A DNA stretch of 64,000 nt from Geodermatophilus bullaregiensis (lineage in GTDB: Bacteria > Actinomycetota > Actinomycetes > Mycobacteriales > Geodermatophilaceae): positions 2,170,001 to 2,234,000 of the forward strand of contig NZ_JAFBCJ010000001.1 in the NCBI RefSeq assembly GCF_016907675.1, written 5' to 3'. A program made the translations under genes and the position numbers. The notes under the pieces are model-generated. The model did not search any database. It was given only the letters and a program-made list of their open reading frames with translations, and was not told the DNA's origin. Below, piece by piece: positions 49,005 to 60,142 of this stretch; position 1 is the first letter of the stretch, and each line of letters opens with the position of its first letter.

Positions 49005-50402
49005 TCAGTGGCGGCGCAGCACCTTGCCGGGGTTGAGCAGGCCGGCCGGGTCGAGGGCGTCCTTGATCGAGCGGTGCACGTCCAGCGACACCGCGCCGAG
49101 CTCGCGCTCGAGCCAGTCGGCCTTGAGCACGCCGATGCCGTGCTCGCCGGTGATCGTGCCGCCCAGCGACAGGCCCAGCTCGAGGATGGCGTCGAACGCC
49201 GCGTGCGCGCGGGCACGCTGGTCGGGGTCGGCGCCGTCGAACACCACGGTCGGGTGCATGTTGCCGTCACCGGCGTGCCCGACGACGCCGACGACCAGGC
49301 CCGAGTCCGCCGCGATGGCGTCGCAGCCGTCGATGAAGGTGGCCACCCGCGACCGCGGGACGGCGACGTCGTCGAGCAGCAGGCTGCTGCCCAGCCGCTC
49401 GAGCGCCGGCAGCGCCATCCGCCGCGCGGTGAGCAGCAGGTCGCCCTCCGCCGGGTCGTCGGTGGAGTGCACGAGGTCGGCGCCGGCCTCCTCGCACAGC
49501 CGGGTGAGCGCCGCGATCTCCTCGGCCGCCACCGCGCCGCCGGCGTCGGACTGGGCGATCACCATCGCCTGCGCGTCGCGGTCGAGGTCGGCCCTGAGCA
49601 GGTCGTCGACCGCGCGGATGCAGGTCCGGTCCATCACCTCGAGCATGCTGGGCATCAGGCCGCTGGTGACGACCGACTCCACGACCTGGCCGGTCTGCGC
49701 GCTGGTGGCGAAGGTGGCCACCAGGGTCGACGGCGGGTGCGGGACCGGGCGCAGCGCCAGCGTGGCCTCGGTGATCACCCCGAGGGTGCCCTCGGAGCCC
49801 ACGAACAACCGGGTGAGGTCGTAGCCGGCGACGCCCTTGACGGTGCGCCGCCCGGTGCGCAGCACCCGCCCGTCGGCGAGCACGACCTCCAGGCCGAGGA
49901 CGTAGTCGGTGGTGACGCCGTACTTCACGCAGCACAGGCCGCCGGAGTTCATGGCCAGGTTGCCGCCGAGGGTGCACCAGTCGTAGCTGGCCGGGTCGGG
50001 CGGGTAGAACAGCCCGGCGCCGCGGACGGCGTCGCGCAGGGTCTTGCTCACCACCCCGGGCTGGACGACGGCGAGCCGGTCGGCCGACGACACCTCCAGG
50101 ACGGCGTCCATGCGGGTCATCACCATCGTGATCCCGCCGTCGACGGCGTTGCACGCACCGACCAGGCCGGACCCCGCGCCCCGCGGCACCACCGGGACGC
50201 CGTGCCGGGACGCCACCCGCATGACGGCCGCCACCTCGTCGGTGCTGCGCGGGAAGACCACCGCGCCGGGCGTGCCGGCCTCGGTGAACATGGCCTGGTC
50301 GCGCGCGTAGGAGGCGGTGACGTCGGGGTCGGTGAGGACGCCGTCCGCACCGAGCGCGGCGGTGAGCTCGTCCAGCCAGGCCGTGGTGGTGGTCGCGGTC
50401 AC
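49005..50402 (-). CDS. FAD-binding oxidase (GlcD/D-lactate dehydrogenase type)
   Basis: A 465-residue VAO/PCMH flavoenzyme oxidising a 2-hydroxy acid (glycolate or D-lactate class). The FAD domain shows VVPRGAGSGLVGAC and GGNLAMNSGGLCCVKYGVTTDYVLGLEVVL; the C-terminal part has VGHAGDGNMHPTV and GEHGIGVLK. Start GTG 50402 is 7 nt after TACCGT, a leaderless arrangement. It stands alone, unlike the glcD at 61977, so its electron acceptor subunits are elsewhere. Confidence 0.88.
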   Translation of the reverse strand: MTATTTTAWLDELTAALGADGVLTDPDVTASYARDQAMFTEAGTPGAVVFPRSTDEVAAVMRVASRHGVPVVPRGAGSGLVGACNAVDGGITMVMTRMDAVLEVSSADRLAVVQPGVVSKTLRDAVRGAGLFYPPDPASYDWCTLGGNLAMNSGGLCCVKYGVTTDYVLGLEVVLADGRVLRTGRRTVKGVAGYDLTRLFVGSEGTLGVITEATLALRPVPHPPSTLVATFATSAQTGQVVESVVTSGLMPSMLEVMDRTCIRAVDDLLRADLDRDAQAMVIAQSDAGGAVAAEEIAALTRLCEEAGADLVHSTDDPAEGDLLLTARRMALPALERLGSSLLLDDVAVPRSRVATFIDGCDAIAADSGLVVGVVGHAGDGNMHPTVVFDGADPDQRARAHAAFDAILELGLSLGGTITGEHGIGVLKADWLERELGAVSLDVHRSIKDALDPAGLLNPGKVLRRH

Positions 50403-50434
50403 CCGCACCACGGTACGGCGGGCCCGCTCGGGGC

Positions 50435-51037
50435 TCAGCCGAGGCCGAGGTCGGCCTGGGTGAAGGCGGCGCGGTACTCCAGGCCCGCGGCCTCGACGGC
50501 GGCCCGCCCGCCGCGGTCGACGACGACGGCGACGGCGAGCACCTCGGCGCCGGCCTCCTGGAGCGCCTCGACGGCGGCCAGCGGGCTGCTGCCGGTGGTG
50601 GACACGTCGTCGACGACGAGCACCGCCCGCCCGGCGACGTCGGGGCCCTCGATGCGGCGCTGCAGGCCGTGGGCCTTGCCGGTCTTGCGGACGACGCAGG
50701 CGTCGAGGAAGCCCTCGCCGCCGGCCGCGGCGTGCAGCATCGCGGCGGCCACCGGGTCGGCGCCCAGGGTGAGCCCGCCGACGACGTCGTAGCGCAGGTC
50801 GCCGGTGAGCTGGCGCATGACCCGGCCCACGAGCGGGGCGCCCTCGTGGTGCAGCGTGAGCCGGCGCATGTCGATGTACCAGTCGGCCTGCTGCCCGGAG
50901 GACAGCGTCACCTCCCCGTGCACGACGGCGAGGTCGACGACCAGCTCGAGCAGGCGGTCGCGGTCGGGGTGGCCGGTCCCGTCCCACGGGCCCGCCCCGG
51001 GAGACGATGGGCGGGGAGGGACGGGGTCCTTCTGCAT
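50435..51037 (-). CDS. pyrE: Orotate phosphoribosyltransferase
   Basis: A 200-residue pyrimidine synthesis enzyme (orotate plus PRPP to OMP). FSSG-type SSGQQADWYIDMR, ADPVAAAML, and the PRPP loop VLVVDDVSTTGSS are present. ATG 51037 follows TAGGGT by 7 nt, a leaderless promoter. It is separated from other pyr genes. Confidence 0.95.
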   Translation of the reverse strand: MQKDPVPPRPSSPGAGPWDGTGHPDRDRLLELVVDLAVVHGEVTLSSGQQADWYIDMRRLTLHHEGAPLVGRVMRQLTGDLRYDVVGGLTLGADPVAAAMLHAAAGGEGFLDACVVRKTGKAHGLQRRIEGPDVAGRAVLVVDDVSTTGSSPLAAVEALQEAGAEVLAVAVVVDRGGRAAVEAAGLEYRAAFTQADLGLG

Positions 51038-51054
51038 GCGGCCGACCCTACGCA

Positions 51055-51095
51055 GCGCACCGGCCCGGCTCCGCGAGGGAGCCGGGCCGGTGCGC
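51055..51095 (-). terminator. Terminator of the fasciclin gene
   Basis: Arms GCGCACCGGCCCGGCTCC and its exact complement (18 bp) around GCGAG. It lies between the fasciclin stop and the pyrE promoter. Confidence 0.85.
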
Positions 51096-51110
51096 CGGGG
51101 TGCGAACGGG

Positions 51111-51785
51111 TCAGGCGGTGGCAGGGGCCAGGACCTGGTCGACGATGTAGACGGTCGCGTTCGCCGTCTGCACGTTGCCGCAGATGACCGACGCCGGGGT
51201 GCCGGTGACGGTCCGGGCCACCGTGAAGTCCTCACCCGTGCCCTCGATGGTGACCTGGTCGCCGTTGAGCGTGGTGTGGGTGCCGGCGAGCTGGTCGGGG
51301 CTCAGGCGACCCTCGACCACGTGGTGCGTGAGGATCGCGGTCAGCTGGGCCTGGTCGGCCAGCACGGCCGCGAGCTGGTCCTGCGGGACGGCCTCGAAGG
51401 CCGGGTTGGCCGGGGCGATGACCGTGATGTCCTGCGCGCTGTTGAGGGCGTCGACCAGGTTGGCCTGGGTGACGGCCTGGACCAGCGTGGACAGGACCGG
51501 GTTGTTGCTCGCGGCGGTGGCGACCGGGTCGTCGGTCATGCCGGTGAAGCTGCCCTCGCCGTCGGCGGGGACGGCGGTGCAGCCGGCACCGAAGGGCTCG
51601 TCACCGGCCGGCTGCGCGCTCGTGCTCTCCGCGGTCTCCTCGGCCATGCTGCTGGGGGCCGCGCTGCTGCTCTCGGAGGAGCCCGAGGTCTCGCTCGCGT
51701 CGCTGTCGGAGCTGCAGGCGCTCACGGTGACCGCGAGGGTCGAGGCGGAGGCCAGCAGGATGCCGCGGGTCAGGGTGCTCGTCAC
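51111..51785 (-). CDS. Fasciclin-domain lipoprotein
   Basis: A 224-residue exported protein. Signal peptide with lipobox VSAC (about Cys24), a Ser/Glu-rich linker to about residue 60, then one FAS1 domain (NLVDALNSAQDITVIAPANPAFEAVP, LTAILTHHVVEGRL, VYIVDQVLAP). It resembles mycobacterial MPT83/MPT70. GTG 51785 has AGGAG 8 nt upstream. It is downstream of the sulfite-oxidase-like gene, an association also seen at the SigK-regulated loci of mycobacteria. Confidence 0.9.
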   Translation of the reverse strand: MTSTLTRGILLASASTLAVTVSACSSDSDASETSGSSESSSAAPSSMAEETAESTSAQPAGDEPFGAGCTAVPADGEGSFTGMTDDPVATAASNNPVLSTLVQAVTQANLVDALNSAQDITVIAPANPAFEAVPQDQLAAVLADQAQLTAILTHHVVEGRLSPDQLAGTHTTLNGDQVTIEGTGEDFTVARTVTGTPASVICGNVQTANATVYIVDQVLAPATA

Positions 51786-51925
51786 AGGTGTGCTCCTCGG
51801 TCGTCGTTGCGGGAGTCCCTCCCGACCCGTTCGCGGGGTCGGGAGAGGCGTCTGCGGCGGGGGCCGAGACGGGTCGGGGGGTCCGGGCGTGCGCCCTGCC
51901 GGTCCTGGCCGGCGGGGCGGGGCCG

Positions 51926-53602
51926 CTAGGTCGCGATCACCCGGATGGACTGGAGGCCGCTGGCCCCACGGGGGAAGGGCGCGGCACGCTCCTCGGTCTG
52001 CACCTCGCCGTCGGCCGCGGTGGCCCGGACGGTGAGCTGGTAGGAGCCCGGCGCGAAGTCGTACGGGAGCACCCACTGCCGCCACAGGTCGGCGTCGACC
52101 TGCGGGGACAGCTGCGCCTCCAGCCACTCGCCCTCGTCGACCCGGACCTCGACCCGCTGGATGCCGCGGGTCTGCGCCCACGCCACGCCGGCGACGGGGC
52201 GGCGGCCGGCGGGGAAGCGCCGCAGCGGCGCGGGGGTGTCGATCCGCGAGAAGACCTTGATCGGTGCCTGCGCGGCCCAGTCGCGCTCGGTCCAGTAGGC
52301 GTCGAAGGCGTCGTAGGTGGAGGCCTCGATCTCGGTCATCCACTTGCAGGCCGAGACGTAGCCGTAGAGGCCCGGGATGAGCATCCGCACCGGGAAGCCG
52401 TGCTCGACGGGCAGGGGCTCGCCGTTCTGCCCGAAGGCGATCATCGCGTCCTCGACCTCCAGGGCCGCGCGGGTCGAGGCGCCGATCGTCATCCCGTCGC
52501 TGGAGCGGCAGACCAGCTGGTCGGAGCGGGACTGGATCCCGTTCTCCCGGAGGAACGCGCCGAGCGGGATGCCGGTCCAGCGGGCGGTGCCGGCGAGGGT
52601 GCCACCGACCTCGTTGGAGACGCAGGTGAGCGTGATGTCGCGCTCGATGACGTCGTCGCGGTCGAACAGGTCGGCCAGCGTGTAGGTCCGCGGGGAGTCG
52701 AACATCCCGCGCAGCGTCAGCCGGTAGTCCGCGGGCCGGATCTGCGGCACGGTGATCGCGGTGTCCACGCGGTAGAGGTCGCGGTTCGCGGTGAACAGCG
52801 GCGTCAGCCCCTCGACCCGCTCGGCGAGGTCGGCACCGGGCGGCAGGGCCGCCGCCGGGGACGACGGGGTCGGCAGGGTGAGGTCGCCGCGCGCGCTGCT
52901 GACGTCGAAGCGCTGCCGCAGCAGCCGGCCGCCGCCACCGGCGACCGCGGCCGCGCCGAGGGCGACCCCACCGGTGAGGAGGAACCGGCGGCGGTCCACG
53001 CCGGCGCCCTTGCGGTCGGCCGAGGCGAGCGCACCGCGCAGCCGGTCGAGGACCACCTCGTCGGCGTGCCGCGCGGCGGCGTCGTCGGCCGGCGGGGTGG
53101 CGGACCGCGCGGGGGTGGGCAGCGTCAGGGGGCGCACCAGCTGCAGCAGGGCGACGGCGCCGGCGAGGGCGCCGACCGCCGACGGCAGCGCGTCGAGCAG
53201 GCCGCCCGCCGGGCGGGTGACCGCGGCCAGGGCGCCGATCAGGCCGAACAGGCCGGTGCCGGCGACACCCAGCCGGCGGGAGCGCAGCGAGACCAGGCCG
53301 ACGAGCACCGCGTAGAGCGCGACGACGACCAGCGTGCCGACGACCAGGGCGATCTTGTCGTGCTCGCCGAAGGTCGCGATGGCGAACTGCTTGACCGGCT
53401 CGGGGACCAGCGTGATGACCGCGTCGCCGACGGCGACGACCGGGGAGGACGACGGGCCGACGACGCCGGCCGCGAGCTCGGCGACGCCCAGCGCGACGCC
53501 GGCGGACAGCAGCCCGGCCACGGCGGCGAGCGGACGGCGCCCGCGGCGGGACGCCAGGTCCGGCCCGGCCGCCGAGGCCGGGGCCTGCTCGGTCGTGGTC
53601 AC
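51926..53602 (-). CDS. Membrane-bound sulfite-oxidase-family molybdopterin enzyme
   Basis: A 558-residue protein. The first about 190 residues hold four to five transmembrane helices; an internal twin-arginine-like motif DRRRFLLTGG follows at about 210, then a SUOX Mo-pterin domain with the ligand cysteine in TCVSNEVGG and a C-terminal Mo-co dimerisation domain. The catalytic part should face outside. The physiological substrate is unknown; sulfite or sulfoxide-like substrates are possible. GTG 53602 is preceded by direct repeats GTAACG 11 bp apart. Confidence 0.9.
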   Translation of the reverse strand: MTTTEQAPASAAGPDLASRRGRRPLAAVAGLLSAGVALGVAELAAGVVGPSSSPVVAVGDAVITLVPEPVKQFAIATFGEHDKIALVVGTLVVVALYAVLVGLVSLRSRRLGVAGTGLFGLIGALAAVTRPAGGLLDALPSAVGALAGAVALLQLVRPLTLPTPARSATPPADDAAARHADEVVLDRLRGALASADRKGAGVDRRRFLLTGGVALGAAAVAGGGGRLLRQRFDVSSARGDLTLPTPSSPAAALPPGADLAERVEGLTPLFTANRDLYRVDTAITVPQIRPADYRLTLRGMFDSPRTYTLADLFDRDDVIERDITLTCVSNEVGGTLAGTARWTGIPLGAFLRENGIQSRSDQLVCRSSDGMTIGASTRAALEVEDAMIAFGQNGEPLPVEHGFPVRMLIPGLYGYVSACKWMTEIEASTYDAFDAYWTERDWAAQAPIKVFSRIDTPAPLRRFPAGRRPVAGVAWAQTRGIQRVEVRVDEGEWLEAQLSPQVDADLWRQWVLPYDFAPGSYQLTVRATAADGEVQTEERAAPFPRGASGLQSIRVIAT

Positions 53603-53645
53603 GGTCGGTCTTCGTGACCCGCCGTCCCATGGGTTCACATCTGCG

Positions 53646-53662
53646 GTAACGGTTCCGTAACG
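53646..53662. promoter_or_regulatory. Direct repeat upstream of the sulfite-oxidase-like gene
   Basis: Two copies of GTAACG (53646-53651 and 53657-53662; CGTTAC on the coding strand) exactly 11 bp apart, about 44 nt before the start. Spacing by one helical turn is typical of OmpR/PhoB-type regulators. Tentative. Confidence 0.35.
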
Positions 53663-53667
53663 AGCCG

Positions 53668-54345
53668 TCAGCGCAGTCCGGCCTGACGGCGCGCGGTCAT
53701 CGCCCGGTACCACTCACTCGACGGCCGCAGCGCCAGCGCGACGACCCCGACGAGCGTGAGCAGCAGCGAGAAGACCGACAGCGAGTCGAGGAAACCCGAG
53801 CCCGCGACGCCGCCACCGGCGCCGGCCAGGGCGCTGAGGCCGAGGAGCACGCTGAGCCCGCCCAGCACCAGGAGCACGATGCGCGCCCAGTTGCGCCCCT
53901 TCCAGGCCAACCAGATGAACAGCGCCTGGAGGCCGACCAGCAGCAGCCCGATCACCGCGCCGACGACGACCCCGGCGCGGACGACGTCCTCGGTGACGGC
54001 CGGGTCGTCCGCGAGCGCCACGGCCTCCGCGACCAGGCCGTCGATGTCGGAGAACTGCACGAGGGAGGAGACGAGGCCGAGGATCAGCGTGGCGATGAAG
54101 GCCCCGATCCCCACGCGCACGGTCGTCGGCCGCTCGGGTGCCTCCGGCGCGAGGTGCGGGCCGGGGGCCGACGGAGCGGCCGCGTAGCCGTACGGCGGCT
54201 GCCCCTGCCAGCCCTGCTGCTGCCCCTGCCAGCCCTGCTGTGGGTCCGGCCAGCCCTGAGGAGGCGGCGGACCCTGCCAGCCGGGCTGGCCCTGCGGCGG
54301 CTGCCACCCCTGCCCGGGGTCCTGACCGCCCTGCCCTGACGTCAT
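53668..54345 (-). CDS. Membrane protein with Gln/Gly/Pro-rich N-terminus
   Basis: A 225-residue protein. Residues 1-65 are repeats of GWQGQ/PQGW type, a disordered cytoplasmic tail common in actinobacterial membrane proteins; then four predicted helices (GIGAFIATLILGLVSSL, VVVGAVIGLLLVGLQALFIWLAW, IVLLVLGGLSVLLGL, SLLLTLVGVVALAL). Function unknown. AGGGAGT precedes the ATG. Confidence 0.8.
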   Translation of the reverse strand: MTSGQGGQDPGQGWQPPQGQPGWQGPPPPQGWPDPQQGWQGQQQGWQGQPPYGYAAAPSAPGPHLAPEAPERPTTVRVGIGAFIATLILGLVSSLVQFSDIDGLVAEAVALADDPAVTEDVVRAGVVVGAVIGLLLVGLQALFIWLAWKGRNWARIVLLVLGGLSVLLGLSALAGAGGGVAGSGFLDSLSVFSLLLTLVGVVALALRPSSEWYRAMTARRQAGLR

Positions 54346-54454
54346 CGTCCACTCCCTGCTCGCCGGTCGGGTGTCCGGGCGATGATCACCCGCCGGCCGG
54401 GGTCCCGGCCAGCGCCGGGGGTCGATCGAGACCGGATCGATGGCGACGCGCGGC

Positions 54455-54486
54455 GGCCCCGCCGTCCCGGGTGGGACGGCGGGGCC
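54455..54486 (-). terminator. clpB terminator
   Basis: Arms GGCCCCGCCGTCCC and GGGACGGCGGGGCC (14 bp) around GGGT, about 70 nt after the clpB stop. Confidence 0.85.
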
Positions 54487-54554
54487 CCGCTGGACGCCCC
54501 CCTGCAGCGGTCCGCCGCGAGCCGGCGAGCGGTGGGGGGCAGGGAGGTCCTCCC

Positions 54555-57140
<2,586 letters not shown>

Positions 57141-57219
57141 GGTCGGTGTGGTCGGTCCTCTCGTCAGGCGGTGGCCGGGATCCGGCCGGTTCGGTCTCGA
57201 CGGGTCCAACGAACCGGGA

Positions 57220-57240
57220 GTTGAGTCTGTTCCACTCAAC
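57220..57240. promoter_or_regulatory. HAIR element (HspR operator) of clpB
   Basis: TTGAGT-N7-ACTCAA, close to the HspR-associated inverted repeat CTTGAGT-N7-ACTCAAG, 80-100 nt before the clpB start and about 100 nt before the divergent ohrR-like gene. Confidence 0.8.
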
Positions 57241-57340
57241 CCTCCCGCGCCGGGAGGACGCACCGGCGGGTCGCCCCCAGGGGGTTGACACCCGCCACAA
57301 CTGCATGCCACGCGACCTGGTTGCTCCTACACTGCTGGAC

Positions 57341-57814
57341 ATGACGATGACGCGCGAGGAGCCACAGCTCCCCGCACCGAGCGTGGCTCTCGACGACCAG
57401 CTCTGCTTCGCCCTGTACGCGGCCTCGCGTGCCATGACGGCGCGGTACCGGCCGATGCTCGAGGAGCTGGGTCTGACCTATCCCCAGTACCTCGTGATGA
57501 TGCTGCTCTGGGAGGAGGACCAGCAGACCGTCGGCCAGCTCGGCCAGCGCCTGGCCCTCGACAGCGGCACGCTCTCCCCGCTGCTCAAGCGGCTCACCTC
57601 GGCCGGCCTGGTGACCCGGCACCGCCGGGTCGAGGACGAGCGCTCGGTCGCCATCGCCCTGACCGACGAGGGCCGCGCCCTGCGCGACCGGGCCTTCGCC
57701 ATCTCCCAGGACATGATCTGCGCCCTGCACCTCGACGTCGACGACTTCGCCGACCTCAAGCAGACGCTCAACGTGCTGACCCAGCGGGTCAACGAGGCGC
57801 CGCGCCTCCCCTGA
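57341..57814 (+). CDS. ohrR: OhrR-type MarR family peroxide sensor
   Basis: A 157-residue winged-helix repressor. The N-terminal LDDQLCFALYAASR with Cys22, the tyrosines at 36 and 47, and a second cysteine at 127 (DMICALHL) match two-cysteine OhrR proteins, where organic hydroperoxides form a disulfide and release DNA. HTH LGQRLALDSGTLSPLLKRL and wing HRRVEDERSV are standard. TACACT lies 6 nt before the ATG (leaderless). It precedes an OsmC gene, its probable target. Confidence 0.9.
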   Translation: MTMTREEPQLPAPSVALDDQLCFALYAASRAMTARYRPMLEELGLTYPQYLVMMLLWEEDQQTVGQLGQRLALDSGTLSPLLKRLTSAGLVTRHRRVEDERSVAIALTDEGRALRDRAFAISQDMICALHLDVDDFADLKQTLNVLTQRVNEAPRLP

Positions 57815-57819
57815 CCGGG

Positions 57820-57843
57820 AGGTGGGTTGCGTACAACTCACCT
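57820..57843. promoter_or_regulatory. Probable OhrR operator
   Basis: Inverted repeat AGGTGGGTTG-CGTA-CAACTCACCT (one mismatch in 10-bp arms) between the ohrR stop and the osmC gene, in the position of its promoter. Assignment to OhrR is by context. Confidence 0.5.
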
Positions 57844-57913
57844 GGGTAGGGGCGCGGGGTCCGCGGTGCCGGCGAGCAGACGCCGGCGCCCACCCGACCG
57901 GAAGGCAGCGCCC

Positions 57914-58357
57914 ATGCCCACCCGTACCGCACGCACCGCCTGGAACGGCACCCTCGAGCAGGGGTCCGGCCAGGTCGAGCTGACCAGCTCGAAGGTCGGC
58001 ACCTACGAGGTCAGCTTCCCCAAGCGCGCGGCCGACGAGGCCGGTGGCACGACCAGCCCCGAGGAGCTCGTCGCGGCAGCCCACTCCGCGTGCTTCGCGA
58101 TGCAGCTGTCGGCCAACATCGCGCAGGCCGGCGGGACGCCGCAGTCCCTCGACGTGCGAGCCGACGTCTCCCTCGGCCCCGACCAGGCCGACGGCGGCTT
58201 CGCGCTCACCGGCATCACGCTCACCGTGCGTGCCGAGGTCGACGGCCTCGACGCCGCCGGGTTCGAGAAGGCCGCCCAGGAGGCCAAGGCCGGGTGCCCG
58301 GTCAGCAAGGCCCTGTCCGGCGTCGACATCACCCTGGACGCCGCGCTCGAGAGCTGA
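57914..58357 (+). CDS. OsmC family peroxiredoxin
   Basis: A 147-residue thiol peroxidase for organic hydroperoxides. Catalytic cysteines lie in AAHSACFAMQLS (about Cys60) and AGCPVSKALSG (about Cys125). The wording TSPEELVAAAHSACF and CPVSKAL is of the OsmC subfamily rather than true Ohr, although the regulator is OhrR-like. GGAAGG lies 8 nt before the ATG. Confidence 0.92.
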   Translation: MPTRTARTAWNGTLEQGSGQVELTSSKVGTYEVSFPKRAADEAGGTTSPEELVAAAHSACFAMQLSANIAQAGGTPQSLDVRADVSLGPDQADGGFALTGITLTVRAEVDGLDAAGFEKAAQEAKAGCPVSKALSGVDITLDAALES

Positions 58358-58367
58358 GGCACCACAG

Positions 58368-58408
58368 CACGACGGCCCGCCCCCCTTCGCGGGGAGCGGG
58401 CCGTCGTG
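58368..58408. terminator. Bidirectional hairpin terminator
   Basis: Arms CACGACGGCCCGC and GCGGGCCGTCGTG (13 bp), extended by four further G-C pairs around TTCGC, between the convergent osmC and MFS genes. Confidence 0.87.
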
Positions 58409-58424
58409 GTCCCGGGGCGGGTCC

Positions 58425-60071
58425 TCAGCGGGCGGCGCCGACCGCCGCGTCGTCGGCGAGGGCCGGCTCGGACTCGCGGCGCAGCCGCTCCTCACCGCTC
58501 TCGGTGCGCAGGGCCACCTCGCGGATCAGCACGATGGCCACGACGGCGACCACCGCGATGACCGCGGAGACCAGGAAGATCCGGCCGGTCGCGTCGCCGT
58601 AGGACACCCGGATGAGCTCCTGGACGGGCGCCGGCGCGTCGGCGAGGTCGGCCAGCCCGACGCTGCCCGCGCCGCTGCCGGCCGCGGCCGCCTCGGGCGG
58701 GAGCCCGGCGGCGATGAGGGTGCCCACCCGGCTGCTGAGCACCGCACCCAGCACGGAGACGCCGATGGTGCCGCCGAGGCTGCGGAAGAAGGCCACCGCG
58801 GAGCTGGCCGCGCCCAGGTCGGATGCGGCGACGGTGTTCTGCACCGCGAGCACCAGGTTCTGCATCGTCATGCCGATCCCCGTGCCGAGGACGAAGAGGA
58901 AGACGCCGAGCGGCACCATCGACGTCTCGTGGTCGATCGTCGCCAGCAGGCCGAACCCGGCGACGACGAGCAGCGAGCCGGCCACCAGGTAGCCCTTCCA
59001 CCGGCCGTACCGGGTGATGAGGATGCCCGAGACGGTCGAGGAGACCAGCAGCCCGCCGACCATCGGGATGGTGAGCAGGCCGGCCGCCGTCGGCGAGTAG
59101 CCCCGCGAGATCTGCAGGTACTGGCCGAGGAAGACCGTCGAGCCGAACATCGCCACACCGATGGCCACGCTGGCGACGACGGCCAGCGTCGTCGTCCGGT
59201 CGCGGAACAGCCGCAGCGGGACGATCGGCTCGGCGGCCCGCGTCTCGGTGACGAGGAAGGCGACGATCGCCAGCGCGCCGCCGGCGAGGAACAGCGCCGT
59301 CTCCGTGGACGCCCAGGCGAACTGGTCACCGGCGAGGGTGACCCAGATGAGCAGCGCCGAGACCCCGGCGGTGAGGAAGGCCGCCCCCAGGTGGTCGATG
59401 CGGACCCGCCGCCTGGTGACCGGCAGGTGCAGGGTGCGCTGCAGCAGCACCAGCGCCACCGCGGCGAACGGGACGCCGACGTAGAAGCACCAGCGCCAGC
59501 CCAGCCAGCTGGTGTCGACCAGCAGGCCGCCGAGCAGCGGACCGCCGACGGTGGCCACGGCCATGACGCTGCCGAGCAGGCCCGAGTACCGGCCGCGCTC
59601 GCGGGGGCTGATCATCGCGGCCATCGCGATCTGCACCAGCGCCTGCAGGCCGCCCAGACCCAGGCCCTGCAGCACGCGCCAGCCGATGAGCGTGCCGACC
59701 GACTGCGACAGCCCGGCCAGCATCGACCCGACGATGAAGACCACGATCGCGATCTGGATGAGCAGCTTCTTGCTGAACAGGTCGGCGAGCTTGCCCCAGA
59801 TCGGCGTCGACGCCGTCGAGGCCAGCAGGGTGGCCGTGACCACCCAGGTGTACTGGCTCTGGCTGCCGCGCAGGTCGGTGATGATCGTCGGCAGGGCGTT
59901 GGAGACGACGGTCGAGGACAGGAACGCCACGAACATCGCCAGCAGCATCCCCGAGAGCGCCTCGAGGATCTGGCGGTGGGTCATGCGGCCCTGCTGCTCG
60001 ACCGGCGCCTCCGGCTCGACCGGCGGTCGAGGGGTGGCGGCCCCGGTGTCGGGCTCGTGGGTGGTGGTCAC
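58425..60071 (-). CDS. DHA2-family MFS drug transporter
   Basis: A 548-residue exporter with 14 predicted helices (EmrB/QacA type). Typical DHA2 signatures are LSSTVVSNALPTIITDL in helix 1, WVVTATLLASTASTPIWGKLAD, GWRVLQGLGLGG, and LLGSVMAVATVGGPLLGGLL (motif C). It pumps toxic compounds with protons; substrates are unknown. GTG 60071 has AGGAG 4 nt upstream. The MarR gene 71 nt upstream on the same strand probably controls it. Confidence 0.9.
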   Translation of the reverse strand: MTTTHEPDTGAATPRPPVEPEAPVEQQGRMTHRQILEALSGMLLAMFVAFLSSTVVSNALPTIITDLRGSQSQYTWVVTATLLASTASTPIWGKLADLFSKKLLIQIAIVVFIVGSMLAGLSQSVGTLIGWRVLQGLGLGGLQALVQIAMAAMISPRERGRYSGLLGSVMAVATVGGPLLGGLLVDTSWLGWRWCFYVGVPFAAVALVLLQRTLHLPVTRRRVRIDHLGAAFLTAGVSALLIWVTLAGDQFAWASTETALFLAGGALAIVAFLVTETRAAEPIVPLRLFRDRTTTLAVVASVAIGVAMFGSTVFLGQYLQISRGYSPTAAGLLTIPMVGGLLVSSTVSGILITRYGRWKGYLVAGSLLVVAGFGLLATIDHETSMVPLGVFLFVLGTGIGMTMQNLVLAVQNTVAASDLGAASSAVAFFRSLGGTIGVSVLGAVLSSRVGTLIAAGLPPEAAAAGSGAGSVGLADLADAPAPVQELIRVSYGDATGRIFLVSAVIAVVAVVAIVLIREVALRTESGEERLRRESEPALADDAAVGAAR

Positions 60072-60142
60072 GGTGCTCCTGGACGATCGGCGGTCGGAGG
60101 TGGACGGGAGCGGCGCCGGTGCCGCGAGGGGGTGGGACGCGC

